Assembly: GCA_032871835.1 (NCBI GenBank)
Contig: CM065301.1
Span: 76,788,069 to 76,852,068 of the forward strand
From: Dipteronia dyeriana
Taxonomy: Eukaryota; Streptophyta; Magnoliopsida; Sapindales; Sapindaceae
Reading direction: 5' to 3'
DNA length: 64,000 nt
Shown here: positions 24,321 to 35,678 of the stretch, one piece after another
Numbering within the stretch: the first letter of the stretch is position 1
How the letters are laid out: every line of letters starts with the position of its first letter
Notes under the pieces: generated by a model
Databases searched by the model: none
What the model was told of the DNA's origin: nothing
Seen by the model: the letters and a program-made list of their open reading frames with translations, nothing else
Made by a program: the position numbers and the translations under genes

Positions 24321-25130
24321 ATAATAATAAAAATGGTCGACGACCTTTGGCAAAGTATATATGGATATTTTTCTTGTTTTTTTGTAATAAATATTTAAGT
24401 CTAACTTCACTCAGCAGATCGCAGATGTGAGGAGAAATATTTTCAGAAGTGAGAGTCACATTCCAATTTTTTATTGTTACCATTTATCTTATCGATTACA
24501 GTAGACTCTTAACTCGATTAGTATATGATTTTAAAAATAATAGTTTTGTAAAACATTATCTAATAAATATTTTTAATATTCGTGGGTATAATATATAAAA
24601 TAATTATAAAACTATTGGGTTCAATTTAATTGATCTAACAATATTTTTTTATAATTTGTTCACTAAAATTTTAATTTAGATAAATATAATAAGTATAGTA
24701 ACATATTAATTCTATATATAAATCGTTTTAAATAAATCATCAAAGTTGATGTTGTAGTGTACTGATTTGAGCACTACACTATGGGAGGGAGGTCACGAGG
24801 GTGGGTTGTGCGCATGTGATGTGGTTGATGAAGGTGGGTTGGATTGATTTTTTTATTTAATCTATAGGGACGAATTATATCGTCCATATAGCATATCAAT
24901 AAGAACGATTTTCTTCCCAAATGATAATTTTTTATAATATTTTATATTTCGTCCCAATAGGTACTTTTTATGGACGAATTTCAATTTTCGTCCCAAAAAG
25001 GCTATTGTGACCCACCTGAGGCGACAGAATTTGAGACGATTGTTTTTCGTCCCAATAGGTCTTTAGGGTTGAATTTTGGGCTATTGGGACAAAAAAAACA
25101 TCCCAATAGCCCTTTTATATAGTAGTGTAT

Positions 25131-27167
25131 GGGTCATTCTGCCTTAAATGAGTTCGGATATGGGGTAGAAATTGAAAACTTATTCGAGACACGGATTAGG
25201 TATAGAGAACTTTGCCTCAATTGGGTTTCAGGTATATGCCATGTAGATCCGACCCTGATCTGACTTGTTGTCGTGTCTAAATTTAGAGGTGGGCATCAAA
25301 ACTGGAAATGACCCAAACCGAATTGACCTTAAGCTGTTTGGTTATGGTCACTTTTCTCATAAAAAATTACCCTGTCCAGTTAACATACATGCAAACAGAA
25401 ATTCTGTCGGGTCATGTTCGATTTTGGTCTTGGCCTAACCCGACCTCAAAATGTCCACACCATTTCATAGTAATCGAATTCTTTAAAATGAATCAAACAA
25501 TCAATTCTAACACTTATCATTGATAATAGAACAACATACAACCTGACTTACCAATGAATTACTCGACAAATCATGTTATTGCCAAGCTTTCAAGTCATCA
25601 ACCTCTATTTGTTCATGAGTATTTGTTCATGAGTCTGCATTCGACATCAACCCATGACACATAACACTTAATTAAGCAGAAATCATCATTCACCACCTTA
25701 CCTCCACCTTAAGCCCTAACATTCAACCCACAGTGATCTATCGTACATCGCTCTACCATTATTGTCGGAAAAACAGTTCGATCATCATTTTACTACTATT
25801 TTCATTTCATTTCATTTAATTCTACTTCATTCCATACAGTCCCAACTAACTTAAGCGTGAGAGTCCACTTAGCTGGCTACCACTCTAGTCACCTAAGTGC
25901 CTCTCGATTACTATTTCCATTTTACAAGTTGTCTGTGTCCATTCATAAATTCAATTGTAGATCCAACCGTCTACAATTGTAAGTTTCATGTTTAAAAAAT
26001 TGATACATTAATGATAATTTTTTTTCCATATTGAGCATCATATTGCTTCCGATGCAATTTTCTACATTTGCACTAACTTCAACATACAAGAAAGTCTATT
26101 TACATTGACAATACAAAAAATGTACATAAAACATTGTATGGGCTTTATCATGTTTTATGATTTATGTAAATAAAATTTAATAAATTTAATTACTTAATTC
26201 ACATGTGGTTCATTTACACTTTAATTTCATGTTATATTAAAAAAATTCTAATCACACAAATAAAATAGATAATTAAATACTCTATCACAAAAAATATATA
26301 TAATTTAGTATTTTAGTGTCAGGATATGTCATTGAATGAACAAATATACAAGATATTAATATTAGATATTTTTATGTTAATTAATTAAAATAAACTTAAT
26401 TATATACTTTCAAGATATGTTTCAATTTAAATTGGATATTCATGAAATTTATATACATATATGAGTCAATGTTACATACGTCAAACCGTTGATTCAATTG
26501 TTAAATTCTACCAAATAAATATTAGCATAGTTTGATATTATGTTATGTTAAAAGACTTAAACTCCACGAATTAAGTTAACATTCATGTAGAAAATATATA
26601 TTTTTTTAGTTACACGAGGTTTCTTATTTGCATAAATATAGTCATTTATGAGAACAAAGTGATTAATATTAATAGGTTTAGTTTAATTTCATATGTTTTT
26701 TTAAATAATTTTATCTAATATTGGCATTGTATATTAAATTTCTAAAAAATTTATTTACCATATTTATCACATTGTGAAAAAAATGTTACTTGCCTAATGG
26801 AAGTGGTCACGTTCAAAATAAAGTTGTAACATTTTATTTTGAAAAATATTATATTTTTTAATTATATTAAGACTATTAAAAAATGTTAGAAAAATCGTTA
26901 CTTCAGTGATGGAAGTGGTTACATGTCTAACAAAATTTTAACATTTTAAACTTTTAAATATATTAAAAATATAAAAAAGACAAGTTTTGACTTGAAATAG
27001 CATGTTGTAACTTATTATAGCCTGTAATTATTTCAACTTCAAATTTTTTGGTTACCACATGACAGACTAACAATCGGAAAATTATTCAGTAATTATACAG
27101 GATTTTCACACCATGTATAATAGCTAAACCATATATATATATATATATTGGTTTTTCTATCAGTGCA
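25131..27167. other. AT-rich intergenic stretch
   Basis: No gene seen. It has a GACCCAAACCG/GGGTCATG-rich patch at 25270-25450, a short duplication of TATTTGTTCATGAGT at about 25613-25635, and a degenerate tandem pair (ATGGAAGTGGT...TAACATTTTA) at about 26780-26950. None is assignable to a known element. Confidence 0.45.
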
Positions 27168-27296
27168 TACTGATATAATTTATATCAGTGCATTGCATGT
27201 GGACCATTGATTATGGAGAAGTTTTGATAAGTGCATACACTTTGAGTCAAAGTATGTAAATCTAATGGTCCATATCCAACGCACTGATGAATTTAT
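27168..27296. mobile_element. Hairpin MITE-like element
   Basis: Two arms of about 50-60 bp are inverted copies: CAGTGCATTGCATGTGGACCA pairs with TGGTCCATATCCAACGCACTG. The arms meet near 27235 (GTGCATACACTTTGAGTC), so almost the whole element can fold. A related left arm occurs at about 52631-52686, beside LINE B. No TSD could be fixed. Confidence 0.55.
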
Positions 27297-27368
27297 ATAA
27301 GCAAGCACGCACTTACTTGAAAATTTCTATATATATATATAAACTGGTGATGATAAGATGAAGAGGTT

Positions 27369-29867
27369 GATGGTTTAGATATGACACTGAAATCTTTAAT
27401 AAACCTCCTATAAAATCCTGCATGCCCTAAAAATGACCGCACATTTTTGGCTGTTTGTGGTGGTGTTAACTTCGAAATGATTTCAATTTTTGCTTTATCA
27501 ATCTCGATTCCTTTAGATGACACAACATGACCAAAAACAATTCCAGATGTGGTCATATAGGGCTCGTTTGAGATAACTTTTACTTTTGACTTTTGACAGT
27601 AGAAGAAGAGAAGTAAGTCCGAGCTTTTTTATTACCGTTTGGATAAATATTTAAAAGAGCTTTTGTTTACAAAAGAGCTTTAGAGACCGATTGGATGAAA
27701 TATTTTAACTTCTCTTGGTTAGAATATACCCACAATGCCCTCATCATAATAACACTGAATTTATCAAAAATAAACTCAATAATTGGAAACTTTATAACAC
27801 TAAAATGATAAATTTATTTTTTAAAAATAAAAATGATAGATATAAAATAAAAATAAAATGTTGACAAGTCAACTAACAACAAAACAAATGTTAAACCAAG
27901 ATTTTATTGGTTGAAAATTTCTTTTCCGTGACTCTAAATCGCATCACCTCTCGATTCAACAACAATGAATCCAACATTTTCTTTGCATTCTCAACTCTCA
28001 AAACATCACCATTATTATTCACATCTATGAGTGCTGAAGAAGACGATATATTTGCTTTGCTAACAGCGGTCATCAAACCAAACCAAACCAACCCACCGCA
28101 AATTTGCAATCACACATCAGATTCAGAGCTCCTATTGAATGACCAGTACTTTTTTCTTTTCATTTTCTTCCATCATTTTTTAATCTCTGTCACCATCTCT
28201 CTTATCATTTTCAATTCTACACATCTCCCTCTCAAATCTTAATGAACCAATCACCACCAAATCCTCTCACTACTTCTCTACTTCTTCAATTCCTTGTTTT
28301 ATCATGTAATTTTGTTAAATCTACTACTGGGTTTGATTGATTTTTTTGTATTTGTTTGAATGTCTGGAAAAAAAATTCTATTAATGAGTTTTTTCCTTCA
28401 CAACAAAACCAGACCCAGATCCAACACACAATATATATCTTCAATCAAAACAATATCTCAACTTCACAAAATCAGATTCATAATAATATTTATAAAAAAA
28501 AGTCGAAAATCGTTGGAGAAAAAAGAAGAAGAAACACAAGAAGAACAAAAATGACGATGAGCTTTTCCCTATTGAAGCCAAGAAGTTCGGCTACAAGCCC
28601 AAATCCAACTTCGAATCGATCTCCCTCGCCGCCATGATTCAGTCTCAATCGCGAATCAACCCGCCCCAGTCACGATTCACGCCAGCTCCGAATCAATCCC
28701 GTTGCCGCAATGCAAATCGATCGCTGAGGTTCAGTGGATGATGGAGTTTCAGAGATAGATGTTTAGTTTATGGGTTTAATTTCGTTGAATGAGCGAGAGG
28801 GATGAGAGATAGATACAATTGGAATTATTAGTTTGTTATTTATACCAATAAGGGTAAAATTGGTAATATAAAAGATTCATTTAACTGTTTCTTTGCTTCG
28901 TTTCTTTTGCAGAAGCTCTTTAAAGAGAAGCACCAATAGTGGTGCTTCTTGTAGAAGAGCTTTCAAAGCCAAGAAGCTCTTCTCATGTTTCACCCAAACA
29001 GCTGCAAAAGTTGATTTCGAGTCTCAAAAGAGCTTCCAATCCTTCTAAAAGCTTTCCCAAACAGGGCGATAATGACACTTTTCCCAGTTAAGCACAAGTT
29101 CTTTAACTATGCAACGTTTCAAGACTCTTTCCAGGTTATTCAGACAATCATCAAGAGAATTCCCAAACACAGTTAAATCATCCATAAAGACCTCTAAACA
29201 ATGTTCAATCATATCACTAAAAATGCTTAATATGCATCGTTGAAATGTAGCTGGAGCATTACACAAGCCAAATGACATTTTTCTAAATGTAAAGGTTCCA
29301 AATGACATGTGAATATGGTCTTTTCTTGGTTTTCTAATGCAATGAGAATTTGATAGTATCCTGAATACCCATCAAGAAAGCAGTAGTAGAGATGTCCTGC
29401 TACTCTTTCTAAAATCTGGTCTAGGAATGGAAGGGGAAAATGATAATTTCAAGTGGCATCATTTAATTTTCTATAACCAATGCACATGCGCCAACTAGAT
29501 GGAACACGAGTTGGAATTAACTCACATTTTTCATTTTTAACAATAGTGATTCCAGATTTTTTTGGCACAACTTTTGTAGGACTCACCCACTTACTATCAG
29601 AGATAAGGTAGATAATTCCCACGTCAAGTAATTTAAGGACTTCGGTCTTGACAACTTCTTTCATGTCTGGGTTAAGTCTTCTTTGGGGTTGTCGATATGT
29701 TTTAGTATTTCCCTCTAAATTTATTCGATGTGAACAAATCAATGGGTTAATATCTTTCAAATCTTTCAAAGTTTAACCAATTGTATTCTTATTTTTCTTC
29801 AAAACATGTAGCAACTTACCTTCTTGCTCTTCTATGAGGTTAGAAGAGATTACCATCGGTATGTCTG
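27369..29867 (-). pseudogene. Athila-like reverse transcriptase pseudogene
   Basis: From 29867 downward the minus strand reads the connection (PMVISSNLIEEQEGKLLHVL) and then an ORF (29769-29449) with HRINLEGNTKTYRQPQRRLN, WVSPTKVVPKKSG and WRMCIGYRKLNDAT. The ORF at 29308-29045 has FGLCNAPATFQRC and the catalytic box FMDD. After the TIR element (27560-29068) the frame resumes at 27556 with GIVFGHVVSSKGIEIDKAK and FLGHAGFYRRFIKDFS. This enzyme copies element RNA into DNA in Ty3/gypsy replication. It is broken by a stop where IGW is expected (about 29774), by frame changes, by the inserted element and by loss of everything after ISKP. Confidence 0.85.
27560..29068. mobile_element. Non-autonomous TIR element inserted in the Athila RT, with coding-like interior
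   Basis: Left end GGGCTCGTTTGAGATAAC and reverse complement of the right end CGCCCTGTTTGGGAAAGC are imperfect terminal inverted repeats. ATA flanks both ends (27557-27559 and 29069-29071). Removing 27560-29071 rejoins the RT frame (NWEKCHY to MTTSGIVFGH), fixing the insertion site exactly. Subterminal AAAAGAGCTTTTG and AGAAGCTCTT repeats resemble hAT or PIF/Harbinger non-autonomous elements. The interior (27890-28760) has lower AT bias and ORFs without known domains, which may be captured host sequence. No transposase is present. Confidence 0.75.
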
Positions 29868-29872
29868 CTCGT

Positions 29873-32481
29873 TGAAAATACAAACACGGTTAAATGCTTA
29901 AGGCTAACCTAGAGGGGGGGGGGGGGGGGGGGGGGGAGGGTGAATAGGTTAGACACCTTTTTTGACTCCCTTAGAAACAAACAAAAGTTTGCCAGCTTGT
30001 ATCACAATATATATATATCAATTAAAGACACTTAATCAATATATAAAACAAGTAAAGTGTGATACAAACAAGTAATGATAACATATACACAATCTATATC
30101 ATAGAAATGAAGTCAACTTACATAAAGAGTTCTATCCTTAGTATTCAAATAACAAATACAAATAAAAGAGAGATAGGGATAGAGAAAAGTTGACACAAGA
30201 TATAACATGGTAAACCTCCAAAGAGGAAACATCCACGGGTTAGCAACCACCGGCAAACAAAATCCACTAGTAGATAAGACAAGTACAATCTCCCAAGTGA
30301 CCCCTTCACCTAGAAACTACCCTCCTATCCTACTCATGAAGATGTCGCCCTAATGCTCAACAATCCGAGGCCTCACACCTCTTGTCAAGACTTCCTCGCT
30401 CACCTTACCGGATCCTCACGACCTAAGGCAAGACTTCTTGCTCAACTATCTGAGTCCTCCCGACTCTAGTCAAGACTTTCTCGCTCACCTTACCGGATCC
30501 TCACGACCCAAGGCTAGACTTCTTGCTCGACTATCCGAGTTCTCCCAACTCTAGCCAAGACTTCCTTACTTGACAATCCAAGGTCTCACACCTCTTGCCA
30601 AGACTTTCTTGCTCAACAACATAGGTCTCACACCTATTGTTAAGACTCCCTTTTCCCAATGCATCTAGGTAATCATGAATGCAAAACGTAAACAAGCACG
30701 CAACATATAATGCTATGATCAGCACATCCTATGGAAAATACTAGACATGAGTATGAATGCACAAAACAAATGTAGTCTAGTCAATCATGCTTGTTTAAAT
30801 CATCTAGATCATGTAAGATATGTTCAACGTTAATTACAATCTAGATACATGCATAGATCTAAAACTTGAATCACAAGATATGTTCAATTAATCACAAAAT
30901 CAAGTTTAAATCACATAATCCAAAAACATGCTAAAATCATATGACAAAGTCATTTAGATTTAAGCTAAAGTTCTAGAGCATATTCCTATACATAGATTCA
31001 ACAAAACACATGAATAGCTCAAAAGAACATAAGCACATGTATTAATGTGAGAATTCGGCCAAGAGAGCCTAATACATGTGAGGAACTATTTTTCACAAAA
31101 ATCAATCAATCAAAGATCATCAAATAGTCCTAGAATCAAAGCTAGCACAATACAATCTCAAACATGTGAAAACATAGGCAAAATCAAAACCTAACTCAAC
31201 ATGCAAGATTTCAATCTAGATTTAAAAGAGTTCAAAACTCAAATCAAAACACTCACAATACACATATATATGTTGAAGAAGAAAACCCAAGGCAATTGAC
31301 CAAGTTTTAAAAGAAAATTTTGAGAGAAAATCAATACCTTAGTTGATTTTGGTACAATCCAGTTTTTGTGAGTTTAGACTCCAAAAACAGCAATACAACT
31401 CACTCAAACTTTCAGAGAAAAGATGGAGGATGAATAGACAAACACTCTCAAATTCGAATCACTCAAATGAAGAAGTTATGGTGTTTGGAAGGTGAGAAAA
31501 TGTAGAGAGAAAATTTATGCACACAAGTTTGAATTTCTTCTTAGAATGAAATGTGAGAGGGAAAAAGAATATAAAGGAGATGGAAAGAATGAAGCCAATA
31601 GAAAAAAATGCCCCTCTTTGTTATTGCTTCCCCGAGATAGCGCGTGGGCATCTCGGGGCAGCAAGGTGTTGCAGCTGAGATGGCCACGCGCCATCTCGGG
31701 CTTGCACCAATGCATGGCCTTTGGCTATGGTGCAACTCCCTTGCACTCCTCACGTGTTCTTCGACCGTTCTCCGGCCTTCAAACTCAGCATTCGAATCCG
31801 TTTATGGATTATGAACCGTAACTCTCTCACGGACATGGACATATAAGATACTCAACCCAAAAAATAATAATTTGACTCGATATACGAAGACGACGATAAT
31901 GTATGCAACATGAGTTGAAAGTGTAGTATCTTTTCACTTAGAACTTGAAATCAATAGTATGAGTAACCGAAATGACCGGAACTCAATCAAAAATGATTTA
32001 AGACTAAATTCAAGTTCAATATTCATGCTATACAAACAAATACACACACAAACACAATTCAAACTAGATTACAAACTACATAGAGATAGTCTCCAATCAT
32101 GCATTTTCCAAAACATGTTATTTTCATACCAATGCATGAGCATTCATATTCAAGTGTGTGAATGTGTTATACAAGGTGCACAACGATGCATGGACACATA
32201 TGTATGATTTGTGTGTGTGCCTATAATGGTGTACAACGATGCAGGGACACAAATGTATGAATTGTGTGTGTATGCCTAAGCCTTGTAAGAGAAAGATGAG
32301 ATCTTAGTATACATTTGTAGAACCATATTGCATCCTTTCACTTTGAAGACTTTGAACTTGCTTTGACTTGTTGTTCATTCCTCTTTGAAGCTTGAATCAT
32401 CATGAATCTAAACAACTAAATCATTACAAGTAAACATCATTTTGATATGGAATTAAGGCCAACACAAACTAAAACCTAACA
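29873..32481 (-). repeat. 3' LTR of the SIRE-like element
   Basis: In plus orientation it starts TGAAAATACAAACACGG and ends AAAACCTAACA (2609 bp). It matches the LTR at 40338-42680 nearly throughout from the AT microsatellite rightward. It includes a 23-G run (29914-29936). A tandem repeat of 85 bp (starting CACCTTACCGGATCC at 30401 and 30486) is present twice here but once in the other LTR. The short ORFs inside (for example 31492-31821) are not genes. Confidence 0.85.
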
Positions 32482-32495
32482 ATCTTCCCCTTTGG
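32482..32495 (-). other. Polypurine tract of the SIRE-like element
   Basis: The minus strand reads CCAAAGGGGAAGAT directly before the LTR start TGTTAGGTTTTAG. This is the purine-rich primer for plus-strand DNA synthesis and fixes the element as minus-oriented. Similar purine runs lie at about 32880 and 34240 on the same strand, as seen in SIRE-type 3' regions. Confidence 0.75.
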
Positions 32496-33099
32496 AAAAT
32501 TCCATGTCAAAACACCTATACATTTACTACAATATATAAAAATGAAGATAGGTCACAAAATCACTCCCTCACATTACAATGAGTAAGATTCCTATAACTA
32601 ATCTTCACAAACTCTTGAACTTCATCTTGATCTTCTCTTGAAGCAACCTACAAATCATCTCAAAGCACAATGCATATACAAGAGAAAAACAACAAATGGC
32701 AACATATAATATGGATAAGAATATACAATTAAGTCCACAAATACATGTATCTCCCTTTCAATACATGCCAAAATACAAGAATTCTTAACCAAATCTTAAG
32801 ACTAATTATTACATGCCATTGAAAGTTCAAAAGTTTACAAAAACAACATAAAAAGAAACTAAGTAACTAGCATGTCTTTCTCCCCATTTTTGACATGAAA
32901 TTATGCCAAAAGTTAAGAAATATACCACAAGACTCAAATACTAGCTACTTGGTCCACCAAAGAAAGATGTGCATGTAGTTGATCTAACATAATGCTTGAG
33001 AGGTGGTCTTGAACTTGAAGCAATACACTCCTCTAACTCTTTTATTCTAGTATCTTGTTTAACAACTATAGCACTAAGTTCATCAACCTTTTTCTTCAA

Positions 33100-34002
33100 T
33101 TATAAAGCCCAATCCGGAAGAATGTTTGTGCTAATCTCTTGACAATCAACTTGAGAACTACTAAATAGTCCAAGAGTATCACATGTCTTACCCTTATCCT
33201 TATATGACATGTATGACACACGTTTATCACTATACTTTTCCAAGGGTTGTACCAACACATAATCTTCTCTACTTTTAATACCACGAGCTAAACACAAAGA
33301 AGTTATAAACCCCGGTAATGCAAGCTTTTTATCTCCTTTAGTAGAGAAAGCCGCACTATCAATATAAAGCATAAGTTGATCCCCAAGGTTTATAGGTTGA
33401 TTAGTCACCAAGGCGTACACTATTTTGATCTTGTCTTTATTCAACTCGGTTGAATTCGAAGATCCAATAATGTTAGTGCAAATGAATAGATGCCAAAATG
33501 CACTAGCCTTAGTTAACTCATATTGACTAATATATGCTCTACCTTTCCACTCAAAAGAAGCATTGTCACAAAGAGTTCTACCCATGATATTAAGATTCTC
33601 AATGACATCCACATCTAGAAAACTAGAATCTATATCATTAGATATCCCAAGAAACTTGTTAATGTTTTCCGAGTTAACTCTAAACACAACACCCCTAATC
33701 TCCATCAAAGCATCCAATAAGGTGACACTTTCTCTATATTCAAGATAAAACTCTCTAACAAGAGTATCATTCACTATTCCTAACATGCTCACCCAAGATT
33801 CCCAATTTCTATCCTTAATGCACTTAAGAATATAAGAATCTTTACACTTACCTAAGTCAATGCCTCTCTTTTGAAATATCTTCTTAGTTCCAAGGATCCC
33901 TAAATCTTTTGTCCTTGAAGCTTTGGATCCTTTTGAGGTAGACTTGACTTCCACAACGGGATTCAATTGATTTCCACTTCCGGTAACCTTAGTTCTTCCC
34001 AT
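33100..34002 (-). CDS. Element-borne ORF, 300 aa (resembles the putative plant transposon protein domain)
   Basis: An uninterrupted ORF, the longest single-exon one in the copia element apart from gag. It starts MGRTKVTGSGNQLNPVVEVK and has a basic, Ser/Lys-rich N-terminus of about 50 residues. Then comes a region with LVREFYLEYRES at about residue 85 and IRGVVFRVNSENINKFLGI at about 107, a pattern I associate with the domain called putative plant transposon protein. A helical, Lys/Ile-rich middle follows and a hydrophilic end. It lies between gag and the 3' LTR, where SIRE/Maximus elements carry an extra ORF. No membrane segment or signal peptide supports an envelope role. The function is unknown; the family call is from memory of the motif. 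Confidence 0.6.
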   Translation of the reverse strand: MGRTKVTGSGNQLNPVVEVKSTSKGSKASRTKDLGILGTKKIFQKRGIDLGKCKDSYILKCIKDRNWESWVSMLGIVNDTLVREFYLEYRESVTLLDALMEIRGVVFRVNSENINKFLGISNDIDSSFLDVDVIENLNIMGRTLCDNASFEWKGRAYISQYELTKASAFWHLFICTNIIGSSNSTELNKDKIKIVYALVTNQPINLGDQLMLYIDSAAFSTKGDKKLALPGFITSLCLARGIKSREDYVLVQPLEKYSDKRVSYMSYKDKGKTCDTLGLFSSSQVDCQEISTNILPDWAL

Positions 34003-35678
34003 TTGTTCTTGTGTTATAAGATGCTATATACATACAACAAAAGTGAGTGAAAGACAAAACAAGCATATTAGTTACAAGTATATAAAAACAAAGACATATG
34101 ACTTAAGAATGAATTATCATGCAAGACAAAGATAGTGAGTAATATCTTACAAGTATCATTAAGTCAAAATATGCCATCATGTAACAAAATGAAGCATGTG
34201 AACATCATAAAAGAGAACAATGTTTAGCATACAATGCTCCCCCTTGATAAATGCTATAACTAAAATCAATGATAGCATAAAGTTCACAAAGATGTTCACA
34301 CAATCACACATTCATGCAATTTTAAGAAATATCAACAAAATAAGCTTCATATGCTAAGAGAGATACACAAAGATTTTTCAAGTTCTCTCATAATTCTTCA
34401 ACAATTGCTATAATATCATCATACTCATAAACAAAGTGTGTGTGTGAGTGATATGCTTCAAATATATATCAAGAAGTAGTTTGATAATCAACATGCAAAC
34501 AATTTCCAACAACTATTCATCTTAAGCTTTTTCCATAAAAAGTCAAACCGATTATCCTCCGGAATTTTTGCTTTTAAGAGAATATACTTCAACATATGAG
34601 AGTGTGTGTGCATGTGGCTCATCATCCCATTTCTGTTTTTCAACCCAAGCTCATTTGATTTTCAACTATAATTTTTTTTAAGCCTTCATTCTTTTCTTTT
34701 TAGGCTTTGAATCAAAGATTTTTTTTATGATTCCATTTCAACACTTCTTTGATTTTTCCAAATTTTTTTTAACATATACAAAATTCACTTCATGACGGCT
34801 TTCACTCATTACAATGGTGTAGCTCTTTCCAATATTGGGTAGCTTTCACAACCAATGTGTGTAGCCCTTTCCATGTAGGTGCTCGTTGAGTTCTATGTAT
34901 TTGCCGAAGCAAAATGGATACTAACCATAGGTCATTTTAAATGTACTTAAGCACAAAAACTTCAAGGTGTATCCAACGTTTACATATTAGTAAACTCAAC
35001 CTACTAGCAAAACATATAAGAGAAGCAAGGTGCAATTTTAGAAAACCAAGATTTTATGGCTCATAAGCACATGATCTAAGAGAAATAAGTAGAGATTTAT
35101 TCAAGATCATTACTTCTCTAATGAGTAGCTTTCAAAGAATATGAAGCTCATATTCTCAAAAGTGATGCCACTCAATATACTATACACAAACAATCATCAA
35201 AGTTAAGATCTATGTGAACAATATCATTATTAGATCATAAAATAACAAATGTCAATGAGAACCATATGTATGCTATACAAAATTCTCTAATATGACATGC
35301 TATGAGATGTATATCAAAAATTGAGTCAAAAGATGAATATGTAAGAGAACATGCATTAGAGTATAGAGATACCTTTTTGCATATTATATTCACCAAATAT
35401 CATGCTTCCGCCCTTTTTATGAGCACTATTGCCTTGAATGTCCTCATGACACCAAGTTGACGATGTTTCACAACAAGAGTATAAAAAGCATAATATCTCA
35501 ACTCAATCAACACATATATTAAAAGAACTTCTCTAAAGTTAATCAACAAATTTTGACCATCATAACAACCATGATGTGAGATAACCAAGTTCATATCAAT
35601 ACATGGAGTATTCAAAGCTAGCAAGCAAGAATTCTCAACACAATTGATATATTACCTCAAAGCTATCTCACATGTGCT
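34003..35678. other. Non-coding interior of the SIRE-like element
   Basis: AT-rich sequence with CACAAA-rich strings and no conserved pol motif (no protease DTG, integrase HHCC or DDE, or RT YVDD) in any frame I read. A minus-strand purine run, AAGGGGGAGC, lies at about 34240. The small ORF at 35400-35624 has no recognisable domain. This is where a full copia pol of about 4 kb should be. Confidence 0.6.

Larger units (their letters stand above)
21217..25127. mobile_element. CACTA-superfamily element 1, non-autonomous, carrying a gypsy insertion
   Basis: It starts CACTACAAGACAAAATAGC and its right end reads ...TAGTAGTG (reverse complement CACTACTATATAAAAGGG), with a perfect 3-bp TSD, TAT, at 21214-21216 and 25128-25130. 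Both flanks carry many subterminal copies of a TATTGGGACGAAA / TTTCGTCCCAATAG motif in both directions (about 21230-21560 and 24860-25110). Such arrays are transposase-binding sites in CACTA elements. No transposase (TNPD/TNP2) or TNPA ORF is present, so it depends on a partner in trans. Without the gypsy segment (21767-24320) about 1.36 kb of CACTA sequence remains. Internal sequence at about 24480-24800 is shared with CACTA element 2. Confidence 0.9.

Noticed and set aside
31492..32207. ORFs at 31492-31821 and 31959-32207 (and their copies at 41710-42457) as genes
   Set aside because: Both lie within LTRs and are duplicated only because the LTR is duplicated. No domain is seen.
33100..34002. 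Retroviral-type envelope gene
   Set aside because: It is in the position of the SIRE extra ORF, but has no signal peptide, no membrane segment and no cysteine pattern. The transposon-protein-like motif fits better.
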